Shown piece by piece: positions 6,915 through 14,308 of a stretch of 16,122 bases of DNA; the first letter of the stretch is position 1, and every line of letters starts with the position of its first letter. The DNA is from JALSRY01 sp964428275. Its GTDB lineage: Bacteria > Planctomycetota > Phycisphaerae > UBA1845 > Fen-1342. A program made the translations under genes and the position numbers. The stretch lies in NCBI GenBank assembly GCA_964428275.1, contig CAYRXN010000356.1, forward strand, positions 1 to 16,122, in the 5' to 3' direction. The notes beneath the pieces were generated by a model. That model saw only the letters and a program-made list of their open reading frames with translations. It made no database searches and was not told the DNA's origin.

Positions 6915-7445
6915 TCAACGCTTGGAGAACTGGAAGCGCCGGCGGGCCTTGCGCCGTCCGTACTTCTTGCGTTCGACCACGCGCGCATCCCGTGTCAGGT
7001 AGCGCTTTTCGCGGAGCACGGGTTCGTAGCGCGTGTCCGCCTGGACCAGGGCCCGGGCGACGCCGAGGCGGACTGCGCCGGCCTGGCCGGTGGTGCCGCC
7101 GCCGCGGACGTTGACGAACACGTCGAAAGCGCGTTCGGTCTTGGTGGCGACCAGCGCGTCGTAGACGGCCGTTCGGTCCTGCGGCTGGGTGAAGTAGGCC
7201 TCGACTTCGCGTTTATTGATGAGAATCTTGCCCTTGCCGGGAATCAGCCGGACGCGGGCGACCGCCGACTTGCGCCGGCCGACACCCCAGAAGACGCCGC
7301 TGGTCGGTGGGGGGGGGAGCTGGGGTTCTTCGGCGACGGCAACGCCGGCGTCGGTGCCTTCAGGAGCCGTGACCTCGGGGGCCTCGGGTTCCTTGGCCTC
7401 GGGCGTGGGGGTGGCTTCGCTAACAGGCTGATCAGTTTCGGTCAC
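6915..7445 (-). CDS. rpsI: 30S ribosomal protein S9 with acidic Pro-rich N-terminal extension
   Basis: S9 binds 16S rRNA in the small-subunit head, and its C-terminal tail reaches the P-site tRNA. The protein has 176 aa. The S9 domain covers residues about 52-176, from GVGRRKSAVARVRLIPG through the FVNVRGGGTTGQAGAVRLGVARAL region to the conserved end KKARRRF-like segment and FQFSKR. Residues 1-50 are an extra extension with about 11 acidic residues, 11 prolines (including PPPP) and one Lys, absent from ordinary S9 of about 130 aa. The GTG start at 7445 is supported by GGGAGAA about 6 bases upstream and by an in-frame TAG at 7464-7466 that blocks a longer reading frame. It lies 18 bases after rplM, in the standard L13-S9 order, and ends before a strong terminator. 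Identification is secure. Confidence 0.98.
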   Translation of the reverse strand: MTETDQPVSEATPTPEAKEPEAPEVTAPEGTDAGVAVAEEPQLPPPPTSGVFWGVGRRKSAVARVRLIPGKGKILINKREVEAYFTQPQDRTAVYDALVATKTERAFDVFVNVRGGGTTGQAGAVRLGVARALVQADTRYEPVLREKRYLTRDARVVERKKYGRRKARRRFQFSKR

Positions 7446-7463
7446 GTCCGATTCTCCCGCGGT

Positions 7464-7910
7464 CTAGAGTGGAAGCGGCTGGGGCTGCTGGGCCTGGTGA
7501 GGGTGTTCGGTTCCGGGGTAGAGCTTGAGCTTGTTGAGCATGTGGCGGGCGAGCCGGTTCTTGGGCAGCATGCGTCGCACCGCCTCGCGCAGCACGCGTT
7601 CGGGGTGGCGCTCGAGCACGCGCGAGATCGGCGTGATCTTGTGCCCGCCGGGATAGCCGCTGTAGCTCTGGTACACCTTCACCTCGTTCTTGCGGCCGGT
7701 GAGCTTGACGGCGCCGGCGTTGAGGACGACGACGAAGTCGCCGCAATCGACGTGGGGGGTGTACGTCGGCTTGTGCTTGCCCATCAGGACGGTTGCGATT
7801 CGAACGGCGAGTCGCCCGAGCACCTGGTCCGTCGCGTCGACGACGTACCACGCGCGCTGCGCGCGGGCGTCTTCAGCCGTTGCCAGATAACACTTGTTTG
7901 CAGTCTTCAT
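7464..7910 (-). CDS. rplM: 50S ribosomal protein L13
   Basis: L13 is an early assembly protein that binds 23S rRNA in the large subunit. The protein has 148 aa from the ATG at 7910, chosen because AGAGG lies six bases upstream of it; an ATG two codons earlier overlaps the spacer region of that site. Family landmarks run in order: WYVVDATDQVLGRLAVRIA, LMGKHKPTYTPHVDCGD, VVVLNAGAVKLTGRK, YSGYPGGHK, EAVRRMLPKNRLARHML and LYPGTEHPHQAQ. The length is normal for the family, with a short PQPLPL tail. It is the first gene of the rplM-rpsI operon, with a strong promoter about 60-85 bases upstream. Confidence 0.98.
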   Translation of the reverse strand: MKTANKCYLATAEDARAQRAWYVVDATDQVLGRLAVRIATVLMGKHKPTYTPHVDCGDFVVVLNAGAVKLTGRKNEVKVYQSYSGYPGGHKITPISRVLERHPERVLREAVRRMLPKNRLARHMLNKLKLYPGTEHPHQAQQPQPLPL

Positions 7911-7967
7911 GGCCATCCTCTGCGGATGCAGACCGACACCAACCCCGGCATCGGTCGAGAACAGGGT

Positions 7968-7995
7968 AGTATAAGAACCACGCCGCGGGCGTCAA
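7968..7995 (-). promoter_or_regulatory. rplM-rpsI promoter
   Basis: On the minus strand TTGACG (plus-strand 7990-7995) and TATACT (plus-strand 7968-7973) are 16 bases apart, a strong sigma-70-type match expected for a ribosomal operon. The predicted leader is about 50 bases. It contains complementary GATGC and GCATC segments, and ACCGA with TCGGT, that could form alternative small stems ahead of the ribosome site. Confidence 0.75.
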
Positions 7996-8055
7996 GCGCG
8001 CGGGCCCGCGAGGGACGCGAAAAACTGCCGCCAGACCGTTTTGCGAAGCGGGGTG

Positions 8056-8084
8056 TTCTGTGAACGGTGCGGTGGGCCTATACT
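8056..8084 (+). promoter_or_regulatory. candidate aroC promoter
   Basis: TATACT at 8079-8084 is a good -10 box. The -35 position 17 bases upstream reads TTCTGT, a weak match. The start of transcription would be near 8091, about 60 bases before the aroC ATG. It is divergent from the rplM promoter within a 241-base spacer that holds no other gene I can support. Confidence 0.5.
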
Positions 8085-8151
8085 CACGTCCGCCGCCGGA
8101 ACGCCGTTGCGGCGGATCGCCGTAACCCCAGTAGCGCACGCGAGAAACGAC

Positions 8152-9327
8152 ATGGCAGAGTTGACGTACACGACCGCCGGAGAATCACACGGCCGCTGCG
8201 TGCTGGCCCTCGTCGAGGGCTTGCCGGCCGGCTTGCCCGCCGGGGCCGATCGGATCGACGCCGAGCTGGCCCGCCGACAGGGTGGCTACGGCCGCGGCGG
8301 ACGCATGCGGATCGAGCGCGACTCGGTCACCTTCCTTGCCGGCGTCCGCCAGGGGCGCACGCTCGGCTCGCCCGTCGCGATGCAGATCGAGAATCGTGAC
8401 CACCGGATCGACCAGGCCCCCGCCGTGTCGCGTCCCCGGCCCGGGCATGCGGACTTCGCCGGCGCGATGAAGTGGCTCACGACCGACTGCCGGGGAACGC
8501 TCGAACGGGCCTCGGCCCGCGAAACGGCCGGACGCGTCGCGGCCGGTGCGCTGGTTCGCGGGCTGCTGGCGGAGTTCGGCATCGAGTGCGTCGGATTCGT
8601 GACCGCGATCGGCGGCGTCCGCGGGACCGTTCCCGACGACCTGACGCCCCGGCAGCTTCGCGCCGCCCGCGATGCCAACGACGTGTATGCGCCGGATGCC
8701 CAGGCGGCCGGCGCCATGGTCGCGGCCATCGACCGGGCCCGGCAGGACAAGGACACGCTCGGCGGCATCGTCGAGGTGCGGGTATTCGGGCTGCCGCCGG
8801 GGCTCGGATCGTGTGCCTCGTGGCCCCAGCGGCTCGACGGGCGGATCATGGGCGCGGTCGGGGCGGTCCAGGCGATCAAGGGGGTGGAAATCGGGCTCGG
8901 GTTCGGCTGCGCCACGCGCCCCGGAAGCCAGGTCCACGACGCGATCTACTACGATGCGGCCCGGAGCAACGAGCCGGCCGCGGGCTTTTTCCGCAAGACC
9001 AACCGCGCCGGCGGACTCGAGGGCGGCATGACCAACGGGCAGACGTTGATCGTCCGGGCGGCGATGAAGCCGATCAGCACGCTGCTTATGGGCATGGACA
9101 GCGTCGATCTGCAAACGCGCGCAGCCGGGCGCAGCGATTACGAACGCAGCGACATCTGCGCCGTGCCGGCGGCCAGCGTCGTCGTGGAAAACGTGGTCGC
9201 GTTCGAAGTGGCCCGGGCCTGGCTCGACAAGTTCGCCGGCGACACGCTCGCCGAGGTTCGGGCCGCCCACGAGCATTTTCGCCAGGCCGTGCGCCGCCTG
9301 GCAGACCGCGGGCGGGGGAAGAAGTAA
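8152..9327 (+). CDS. aroC: chorismate synthase
   Basis: Chorismate synthase converts 5-enolpyruvylshikimate-3-phosphate to chorismate, the last shikimate step, and needs reduced FMN. The protein has 391 aa from the ATG at 8152, the usual length; the family normally begins very near TTAGESHG, which here starts at residue 7, so the 37 extra codons of the longer open frame are rejected. GAGA lies about 6 bases upstream as a weak ribosome site. Landmarks: GESHG (10-14), GRGGRMRIE (47-55), RPRPGHADF (95-102), the second signature RASARETAGRVAAGAL (119-134), FRKTNRAGGLEGGMTNG (280-296) and ERSDICAVPAASVVVE (331-346). All key family segments are intact. It appears to be a single-gene unit, with a divergent ribosomal operon upstream and structured spacer downstream. 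Confidence 0.98.
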   Translation: MAELTYTTAGESHGRCVLALVEGLPAGLPAGADRIDAELARRQGGYGRGGRMRIERDSVTFLAGVRQGRTLGSPVAMQIENRDHRIDQAPAVSRPRPGHADFAGAMKWLTTDCRGTLERASARETAGRVAAGALVRGLLAEFGIECVGFVTAIGGVRGTVPDDLTPRQLRAARDANDVYAPDAQAAGAMVAAIDRARQDKDTLGGIVEVRVFGLPPGLGSCASWPQRLDGRIMGAVGAVQAIKGVEIGLGFGCATRPGSQVHDAIYYDAARSNEPAAGFFRKTNRAGGLEGGMTNGQTLIVRAAMKPISTLLMGMDSVDLQTRAAGRSDYERSDICAVPAASVVVENVVAFEVARAWLDKFAGDTLAEVRAAHEHFRQAVRRLADRGRGKK

Positions 9328-9337
9328 AGCGGGGCGG

Positions 9338-9438
9338 CGTGATGAGGTGACAAACCGGGAGGAGCGCCTGCGGGCACGTTCGGCCGCGTTGCCGGGGGGG
9401 GGTCTCAAGGTCGTGATGAGGCGACAAGTTGGGGGGAG
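9338..9438 (+). repeat. degenerate direct repeat, 74-base offset
   Basis: CGTGATGAGGTGACAA followed by GGGAGGAGC (9338-9364) recurs as CGTGATGAGGCGACAA followed by GGGGGGAGC (9412-9438). Fifteen of the first sixteen bases match. A partial inverted copy (GATGAGGTCAA on the minus strand) lies at 9573-9583. The function is unknown. Confidence 0.6.
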
Positions 9439-9498
9439 CAGTTGCAAGACCGGGCTCTGCCCGGCAATGCCTTTGGGGAGGTTCCCTGCGACCCGAGC

Positions 9499-9566
9499 GT
9501 TGACCGGGGATCCCCGCGGCCGGCCGCCCGGCGTGCTTGCGTTCGGGCGGTGGGTCAACACTTTTT
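9499..9566 (+). terminator. branched terminator-like structure downstream of aroC
   Basis: An outer stem GTTGACC (9499-9505) pairs with GGTCAAC (9553-9559). It encloses CCGCCCG (9524-9530) paired with CGGGCGG (9544-9550) and a self-complementary GGGGATCCCC/GCGGCCGGCCGC stretch. Five T follow at 9562-9566. It would separate aroC-side transcripts from the tRNA promoter. The outer closing stem plus T run argues for termination, although the shape is more complex than usual. Confidence 0.55.
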
Positions 9567-9590
9567 CCGCCATTGACCTCATCGCCCGTC

Positions 9591-9618
9591 TTGTCAGCGG
9601 CGGCAGGGATGGTACTAT
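9591..9618 (+). promoter_or_regulatory. promoter of tRNA-Lys
   Basis: TTGTCA (9591-9596) and TACTAT (9613-9618) are 16 bases apart, about 37 bases before the mature tRNA 5' end. Both boxes are close to consensus. The promoter may also drive the downstream glycosyltransferase gene, since no terminator separates the two. Confidence 0.65.
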
Positions 9619-9654
9619 TTTGGCCGCCGGCGCAGATGCCCGGCAGCCAAGATC

Positions 9655-9727
<73 letters not shown>

Positions 9728-9796
9728 TTCGTGTCTGTTGCGAGGCGGACGCCGTCGGGTGATGGCGCCCGCTTTTTTGCGACTCGGGCTGCACCG

Positions 9797-11029
9797 ATGT
9801 CCGTTCCCGCCATTCCTTGCGAGCCATCCCGCGAGGGCCGGAAACCGGCCGGTCGGGGCGATGGCGGTTTGCGTGTGCTGGCCCTGGAACCCTACTTCGG
9901 CGGCAGCCACCGGGCGTTTCTCGACGGCTGGCGCTCGCGCAGCCGGCACCGGTGGACGCTGCTGACGCTGCCGGCGTTCAAGTGGAAGTGGCGGATGCGC
10001 AACGCCGCCCTGACGTTCGCCGACGCGCTCCGCGCGCGGGTCCGTGCCGGCCAGCGCTGGGACGTGCTGTGGTGTTCGGACATGCTCGACCTGGCGGCGC
10101 TGCGCGGGCTGGCGCCGCGGCCGGTGGCCGACCTGCCCGCCGTCGCTTACTTCCACGAGAACCAGTTGACCTATCCCGTGCGCCACGAGCAGGAACGCGA
10201 CTACCACTTCGGCTATACCAACATGACGACGGCGCTGGCGGCGGCGTCGGTATGGTTCAACTCCGCGTTTGCCCGCGATTCGTTTCTGGCGGCCCTGCCG
10301 GGATTCCTCAGGCGGATGCCCGACGACCGGCCGGAAGGCGTCGTCGAGCGGATCGCGGCGAAGGCGCGCATCATGCCGCCGGGTGTGGACCCGGTGCCGC
10401 CGCGCGGGCCGCGACGGCCGGGGCCGCTGCGCATCCTCTGGGCGGCGCGGTGGGAACACGACAAGAACCCCGAGCTGTTCTTCGAGGCGATCGGGCGGCT
10501 CGCCCGCGCGGGCGTGGCGTTTCGGCTGAGCGTGATCGGCCAGCGTTTCCGCGACGTGCCGGAAGTGTTCGCCGCCGCCCGCCAGGCCTATGCCGACCGG
10601 ATCGACCGGTGGGGGTACCAGGAGAGTCGGGCGGCGTACGTGGAAGCGCTGCGCGGGGCCGACGTGATCGTCTCGACGGCTGACCACGAGTTTTTCGGTC
10701 TCAGCGTGGTCGAAGCGATTCTCGCCGGTGCCATGCCGCTGCTGCCGCGGCGGCTGTCGTACCCGGAGATTCTGGGAGACCTCTCACCCGCGGAGGCGCA
10801 GCGGTGTTTCTTCGACGGGACGGCGCAGGGGCTGGCGCAGAAGCTGGTGACGTGGGCAGAAAGCGTGCGACGCGGCGAGCCGCTTCCGGCGGCGGCTGCG
10901 ATCCGCGCCGTGGAGAAGTTCACGTGGCCACGCGTGCAGTCCCGTCTCGACGACGAGTTGGAGGCGATCACGCGAGGTGCAGAAACTGACGGGCACGGTG
11001 GCGGGCCCGATGCGCCGGAGGCGCAATGA
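9797..11029 (+). CDS. GTDC1/QTMAN-like glycosyltransferase (DUF3524, GT-B fold)
   Basis: The protein resembles the tRNA-queuosine mannosyltransferase family (animal GTDC1/QTMAN, which transfers mannose from GDP-mannose to queuosine-34 of tRNA-Asp). Substrate in this bacterium is inferred. Using the ATG at 9797 it has 410 aa; a GTG at 9731, only 3 bases after the tRNA, would give 432 aa, and no start has a convincing ribosome site. Conserved segments run LALEPYFGGSHRAF (28-41), WTLLTLPAFKWKWRMR (53-68), YFHENQLTYPV (118-128), the ERDYHFGYTNMTTALAA segment (133-149), WAARWEHDKNPELFFEAI (215-232), GYQESRAAYVEALRGADVIVSTADHEFFG (273-301, in two parts: GYQESRAAY and VIVSTADHEFFG) and SYPEIL (321-326). 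The N-terminal half is DUF3524-like and the C-terminal half is a GT4-like nucleotide-sugar domain. It sits directly behind tRNA-Lys and may be co-transcribed with it. The C-terminal 25 or so residues are Gly/Pro-rich and unconserved. Confidence 0.85.
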   Translation: MSVPAIPCEPSREGRKPAGRGDGGLRVLALEPYFGGSHRAFLDGWRSRSRHRWTLLTLPAFKWKWRMRNAALTFADALRARVRAGQRWDVLWCSDMLDLAALRGLAPRPVADLPAVAYFHENQLTYPVRHEQERDYHFGYTNMTTALAAASVWFNSAFARDSFLAALPGFLRRMPDDRPEGVVERIAAKARIMPPGVDPVPPRGPRRPGPLRILWAARWEHDKNPELFFEAIGRLARAGVAFRLSVIGQRFRDVPEVFAAARQAYADRIDRWGYQESRAAYVEALRGADVIVSTADHEFFGLSVVEAILAGAMPLLPRRLSYPEILGDLSPAEAQRCFFDGTAQGLAQKLVTWAESVRRGEPLPAAAAIRAVEKFTWPRVQSRLDDELEAITRGAETDGHGGGPDAPEAQ

Positions 11030-11041
11030 CATCATGACGAA

Positions 11042-11076
11042 CGGGCCTTGGGCCCGCTGTTCCGGGCGGGGCCGGA
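11042..11076. terminator. two hairpins between convergent genes
   Basis: CGGGCC-TTG-GGCCCG (11042-11056) and TCCGG-GCGGGG-CCGGA (11061-11076) fill most of the 53-base gap between the glycosyltransferase stop (11029) and the lipoprotein stop (11083), which converge. Neither is followed by a T tract, so termination is likely but not of the standard intrinsic form. Confidence 0.45.
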
Positions 11077-11082
11077 GGCGTT

Positions 11083-12090
11083 CTAACGGTTACCCGCTGC
11101 GGCGTTCTGTTCGCCGAGAATGAGTTTGGCGCGCTTCTGGATCTCGGCGACCAGCGCCTGGTAACGCTCGATCTGTTTCGCGAGAAACGCGGCGCGACGC
11201 TTGCTCTCGGCGTCGGTCTGCTCGCGCGCGCCTTCCAACGCATCTTCGGCCCTGCGGATCAGCGATTGAATCTTGCGAATGCGGCGTTCGAACGCCCTCT
11301 TGTAGTAGGTACGTTCGTTGTCGAGCAGCGTGTACTGGTCGCGCTGCTTCTTCTTGTCGAGCGAGCCGATCGTTTCCCGGATCGCCGCCATCCGCTCGGC
11401 CGCGCGGCGGAAAAAGCGTTCGTGCTCGGCGGCGACGGCCTCCCGGGCCAGCTTGTAGAGCCGCGCGACCTCCTGCCGGCACGCTCGGTCGGCATAGCCG
11501 AACGCCGGCAGCTCGGGCTCGACGTTCTCGACACACTCGGTGGCCTTGGCATAGAGATCGCGGAACGCCCGCGCGACGGACTCCAGCGCGGCGACGTGAT
11601 CGCCCAGCGGCCGCCCATCTACCGCCAGGGCCGCCAGCAGCCGCTTCCTGAACGCCTCCCGCGCCGCTTCGTCGCTCAGGCCGAGCGACGGCGGCACGTC
11701 CTCGATCTCCTTCTCGATCGCCTCGAGGGCCTTTCGCCGCTTGCCGATCGCCTTGTCGTTGAGGAGCTTGGCCAGCGCGGCGGCCCGGTCCTTGACGGCC
11801 TTCTTGTCTTGCCAGCGGGGATCGTCGGGCGGCCAGAGCGCTCCGGGTTCGAGGAGATCCCGCAGCGGCGCGAGCTGTTCGGCCAGCTTCGCGTCGGCCC
11901 TGGTGATGCGGGTCACGTACTTCTGTCCCTCGGGCCAGCAGACCCGCACGTTTCCGTGCAGCCGGGCACCCGCGAGGAAGTAGTAGACCGCGTCTTCGCT
12001 GGGCCGGGGGTACGAACTCCCGCAACCGGCCGAGAGAACGCAGCCGGCCAGCGCCGCCGCCAGCACGCATGCCTTCGTGATGGGTTTCAC
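11083..12090 (-). CDS. coiled-coil-rich lipoprotein of unknown function
   Basis: The protein has 335 aa from a GTG at 12090, preferred because GGAGG lies about 8 bases upstream and the product then starts with a compact signal MKPITKACVLAAALAGC. An ATG six codons earlier would overlap that ribosome site. Two lipobox-like sequences occur, LAGC at Cys17 and LSAGC at Cys23; the second is the more likely lipidation site because GSSYPRPS follows. The mature part is almost all charged helix: RRKALEAIEKEIED (118-131), and residues about 205-325 with runs such as RRAAERMAAIRETIGSLDKKK and IRKIQSLIRRAEDALEG, which look like coiled coil. Two Cys pairs candidates lie at 186 and 204. I recognise no family; a periplasmic scaffold or envelope-spacing role is possible but speculative. 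It follows the OPT transporter by 71 bases on the same strand, so a shared operon is likely. The open frame extends far upstream but that part is antisense-frame shadow of the transporter gene. Confidence 0.8.
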   Translation of the reverse strand: MKPITKACVLAAALAGCVLSAGCGSSYPRPSEDAVYYFLAGARLHGNVRVCWPEGQKYVTRITRADAKLAEQLAPLRDLLEPGALWPPDDPRWQDKKAVKDRAAALAKLLNDKAIGKRRKALEAIEKEIEDVPPSLGLSDEAAREAFRKRLLAALAVDGRPLGDHVAALESVARAFRDLYAKATECVENVEPELPAFGYADRACRQEVARLYKLAREAVAAEHERFFRRAAERMAAIRETIGSLDKKKQRDQYTLLDNERTYYKRAFERRIRKIQSLIRRAEDALEGAREQTDAESKRRAAFLAKQIERYQALVAEIQKRAKLILGEQNAAAGNR

Positions 12091-12161
12091 GGATACGACC
12101 TCCGCCATCCGCCATCGTGGGCCGGGCCGCGTGCCGCGCGCGGCGGCCAGGCCCGGGTCGG

Positions 12162-14099
12162 CTACAACACGAACAATTCGAGTGCCATGACCGCGACGCC
12201 GATCAGGGCGGCACCGGCGATTCCCCCGGCACAGATGGACTCCTGGTTCTGCACGAACACCTCGTTCATTTTCTGCTCGGGCCGCGGCCACACCTTCCCG
12301 ATCAGCCAGAACACGAACGACCCGAAGAACATCGCCAGGCAGATATCGAACGGAATGATGAACGCCAGACCGATACCGACGGCGGAGATCGGGAACTTGC
12401 CCTTGGTCCACTGCTTGAGCAGCTCGAACACGATCCCGAGCACGCCGCCGATGATGACCGCATAGAGCGCGGTGGTCGGCAGTTCGTCGATGCCCTTGGT
12501 CAGCAGTTCGGCCACCGCCTTCCACACCGTGACCGCCGGATAGGGGTACTCTTCCGAGATCAGCCCGGCGGGGTTGTTGCGCAGAAACAGCGGGTAGAAC
12601 ACCGCCACCGACACCAGCGCGCCGGCGAACGCTCCGATCACGTGTCCGGCGGCCTGGAGCCGCGGCTTGCCGCCCAGCATGTACCCCGGCTTGATGTTCT
12701 GGATCAGGTTCGACGCGCTGCCGGCGACTTCGGCGCTGAGGCTGGCCGTGGCGATGTTGGTCGTGATGTTGCCCGGCGCGATGGCCCCGTAACAAAGCTG
12801 CGTGATCTTGCCCAGCGCTCCCGTCGGCGTGATCGAGGTCAGGGCGGTCGAGTTCACCGCGATCAGCGTGAACACGAAGACCATCGGGACGGCAATCGCC
12901 CCCATCCAGTACTGCACGTGAAAGAACGCGTGGGCGATGTAGACCAGGTAGCCGCCCACGACCGGTACCCCCACGAGCGAGACCCACAGGGGCAGCTCGA
13001 TGTGCCGCAGGCAATCCTCGCCGCGGTCCTTCTTGCCCGAAAAGAGCTTGGAAAACGCGCTCAGCAGCATCTGCGGCTTGGCCAGGAACGAATAGAGCGA
13101 CGCGGTCGTCATCATCGCGACGCCCCCCCAGAGCGACCAGGTGGCGATGGCCCGAAAACCGACGTGAAACCCGCCGTCGCTGCCGACCGTGCCGACGATA
13201 TCGCCGCGCTGGATCATGATCGGGGCCAGGACGCAGAAGTTGACGATCGCGCCGATCATCAGCGAGACGCCGGTGCGAATGCCCATCAGGCCGCCGGCGG
13301 CGATCATGGCGATGTCGAAGGACGGCCGCAGCGTGAGCTCGCGCCAGGGGGTTCCCATGATGTTGGGCATCCACCAGCCGTACTTCGCGACGCACTTGTA
13401 GTACCAGGCATCGAGCATTTCCGGGATCGAGAAGGCGGGCAGGCTGTAGCTGCGCAGCCACTCCATCGTCTTGTGCGATTGGCCCAGCTTGAGCACGCCG
13501 GCGATGACGCCGAAAACCACCAGCAGCTTGGCCGGCAGGACGTTCTTGTTGCCGTCCTCGTCCTCACCGTGCAGCGCGTCGAGCACGACGCCGGCGGCGC
13601 GGCCCTCGGGGAACGGCAACTGCTCTTCGTTGATGAACCGCCGCTTGAGCGGAAACGCGAACAGCACGCCCAGCACCGCCAGCCCGATCAGCCACATCAC
13701 CATCTGCCACCACGGGATCACCGTGTTGGTGACGACCATGTAGGCCGACATGCTGGCGATCAGCGGGCCGTTCATGTAGCCGGCCGAACACGCGATCGAC
13801 TGGAGAATGTTGTTCTCCAGGACGTGGTAGTTGCGGCCCAGCCCCACCTGCGAGAGGGCGCGGAAGATGACGTAGGCGAGGATGACGGCCGTGATCGCGA
13901 CGCCCAGCGACCAGCCGGACTTGGCCCCGACGTACAGGTTCGTGATCGAGAGCAGCCCGCCGAGCAGGAAACCGGAGACGACGACCCGCCAGGTCATCTG
14001 GGGTACGTCGCCCTGGTAGACGTTTTCCAGCCACCAGCGGTCCTTCTCCGCGACCGTCATGGTGCGGATTTGCTCGTCGGTGAGGTGTTTGAGCGCCAT
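12162..14099 (-). CDS. OPT-family oligopeptide/metal-chelate transporter
   Basis: This is an integral membrane transporter of the OPT/YSL superfamily, which moves oligopeptides or metal-chelator complexes by cation symport. The protein has 645 aa from the ATG at 14099, with GGA about 10 bases upstream as a weak ribosome site; the longer frame to 14258 adds a 53-residue non-membrane segment without family character. Landmarks are NLYVGAKSGWSLGVAI (54-69), LPFPEGRAAGVVL (161-173), GIRTGVSLMIGAIVN (273-287), the hallmark SLSAEVAGSASNLIQNIK (453-470) with PGYMLGGKPRLQ (471-482), FPISAVGIGLAFIIP (569-583) and SICAGGIAGAALIGV (621-635). Hydrophobic segments appear throughout, consistent with about 12-16 membrane spans. 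The substrate cannot be read from the sequence. It heads a probable two-gene unit with the coiled-coil lipoprotein behind it. Confidence 0.93.
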   Translation of the reverse strand: MALKHLTDEQIRTMTVAEKDRWWLENVYQGDVPQMTWRVVVSGFLLGGLLSITNLYVGAKSGWSLGVAITAVILAYVIFRALSQVGLGRNYHVLENNILQSIACSAGYMNGPLIASMSAYMVVTNTVIPWWQMVMWLIGLAVLGVLFAFPLKRRFINEEQLPFPEGRAAGVVLDALHGEDEDGNKNVLPAKLLVVFGVIAGVLKLGQSHKTMEWLRSYSLPAFSIPEMLDAWYYKCVAKYGWWMPNIMGTPWRELTLRPSFDIAMIAAGGLMGIRTGVSLMIGAIVNFCVLAPIMIQRGDIVGTVGSDGGFHVGFRAIATWSLWGGVAMMTTASLYSFLAKPQMLLSAFSKLFSGKKDRGEDCLRHIELPLWVSLVGVPVVGGYLVYIAHAFFHVQYWMGAIAVPMVFVFTLIAVNSTALTSITPTGALGKITQLCYGAIAPGNITTNIATASLSAEVAGSASNLIQNIKPGYMLGGKPRLQAAGHVIGAFAGALVSVAVFYPLFLRNNPAGLISEEYPYPAVTVWKAVAELLTKGIDELPTTALYAVIIGGVLGIVFELLKQWTKGKFPISAVGIGLAFIIPFDICLAMFFGSFVFWLIGKVWPRPEQKMNEVFVQNQESICAGGIAGAALIGVAVMALELFVL

Positions 14100-14181
14100 T
14101 GCGGGATTTCCGTAGGAGCAGCTTGGATTCTGCGCCGGGCCACGATGCAGCGCCGCCGGCGCGGCCAGTCCACGTCGCGTT

Positions 14182-14210
14182 ACCCTAGGGCAATCACCCC
14201 AGCGCATCAA
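14182..14210 (-). promoter_or_regulatory. weak candidate promoter for the OPT transporter
   Basis: On the minus strand TTGATG (plus-strand 14205-14210) and TAGGGT (plus-strand 14182-14187) are 17 bases apart, about 80 bases before the transporter ATG. The -10 is a poor match. The 209-base gap here holds no gene that I can support. Confidence 0.3.
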
Positions 14211-14275
14211 GCCGCCGATTGCGTCTGGCCGGATGGTGAAGAGCGGAGAGACCGGCAAGCGGGGCGGTCGCTCCG

Positions 14276-14308
14276 GCGCGCCGCGGGCGGCGTTTCCTCG
14301 CGGCGTGC
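14276..14308 (-). terminator. hairpin directly after the secreted two-domain protein
   Basis: GCGCGCCGCG (14276-14285) pairs with CGCGGCGTGC (14299-14308) as a 10-bp stem including one G-T, beginning right after the TAA at 14309-14311. No T tract follows on the minus strand. It probably marks the end of the upstream RDD-secreted protein unit. Confidence 0.4.

Larger units (their letters stand above)
9328..9654. other. 327-base structured intergenic region between aroC and tRNA-Lys
   Basis: No convincing protein gene is seen. The region holds a degenerate direct repeat (9338-9364 and 9412-9438), a third, inverted partial copy near 9573-9583, a perfect hairpin CCGGGC-TCT-GCCCGG at 9450-9464, a branched terminator-like structure at 9499-9566 ending in five T, and a promoter for the tRNA. 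G runs (eight G at 9395-9402, six at 9431-9436) are also conspicuous. It could be a long aroC 3' end or a small RNA; neither is proved. It does not match tmRNA, 6S, SRP or RNase P RNA motifs that I can recognise by eye. Confidence 0.5.

Noticed and set aside
7873..8139. An 88-residue minus-strand frame upstream of rplM
   Set aside because: It runs across the clear rplM promoter and start region, has no ribosome site and overlaps rplM out of frame.
8185..9582. A 465-residue minus-strand frame opposite aroC
   Set aside because: It is antisense to a complete chorismate synthase with all signatures and shows no recognisable domain.
9328..9654. tmRNA, SRP RNA, 6S RNA, RNase P RNA or a known riboswitch in the aroC-tRNA spacer
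   Set aside because: None of the conserved cores of these RNAs could be recognised by eye. The region is left as a structured spacer of unknown function.
12091..13461. A long N-terminal part in frame with the coiled-coil lipoprotein, giving a 792-residue product
   Set aside because: This part overlaps the OPT gene in another frame and is Arg/His/Gly-rich shadow sequence. A ribosome site and signal peptide place the real start at 12090.
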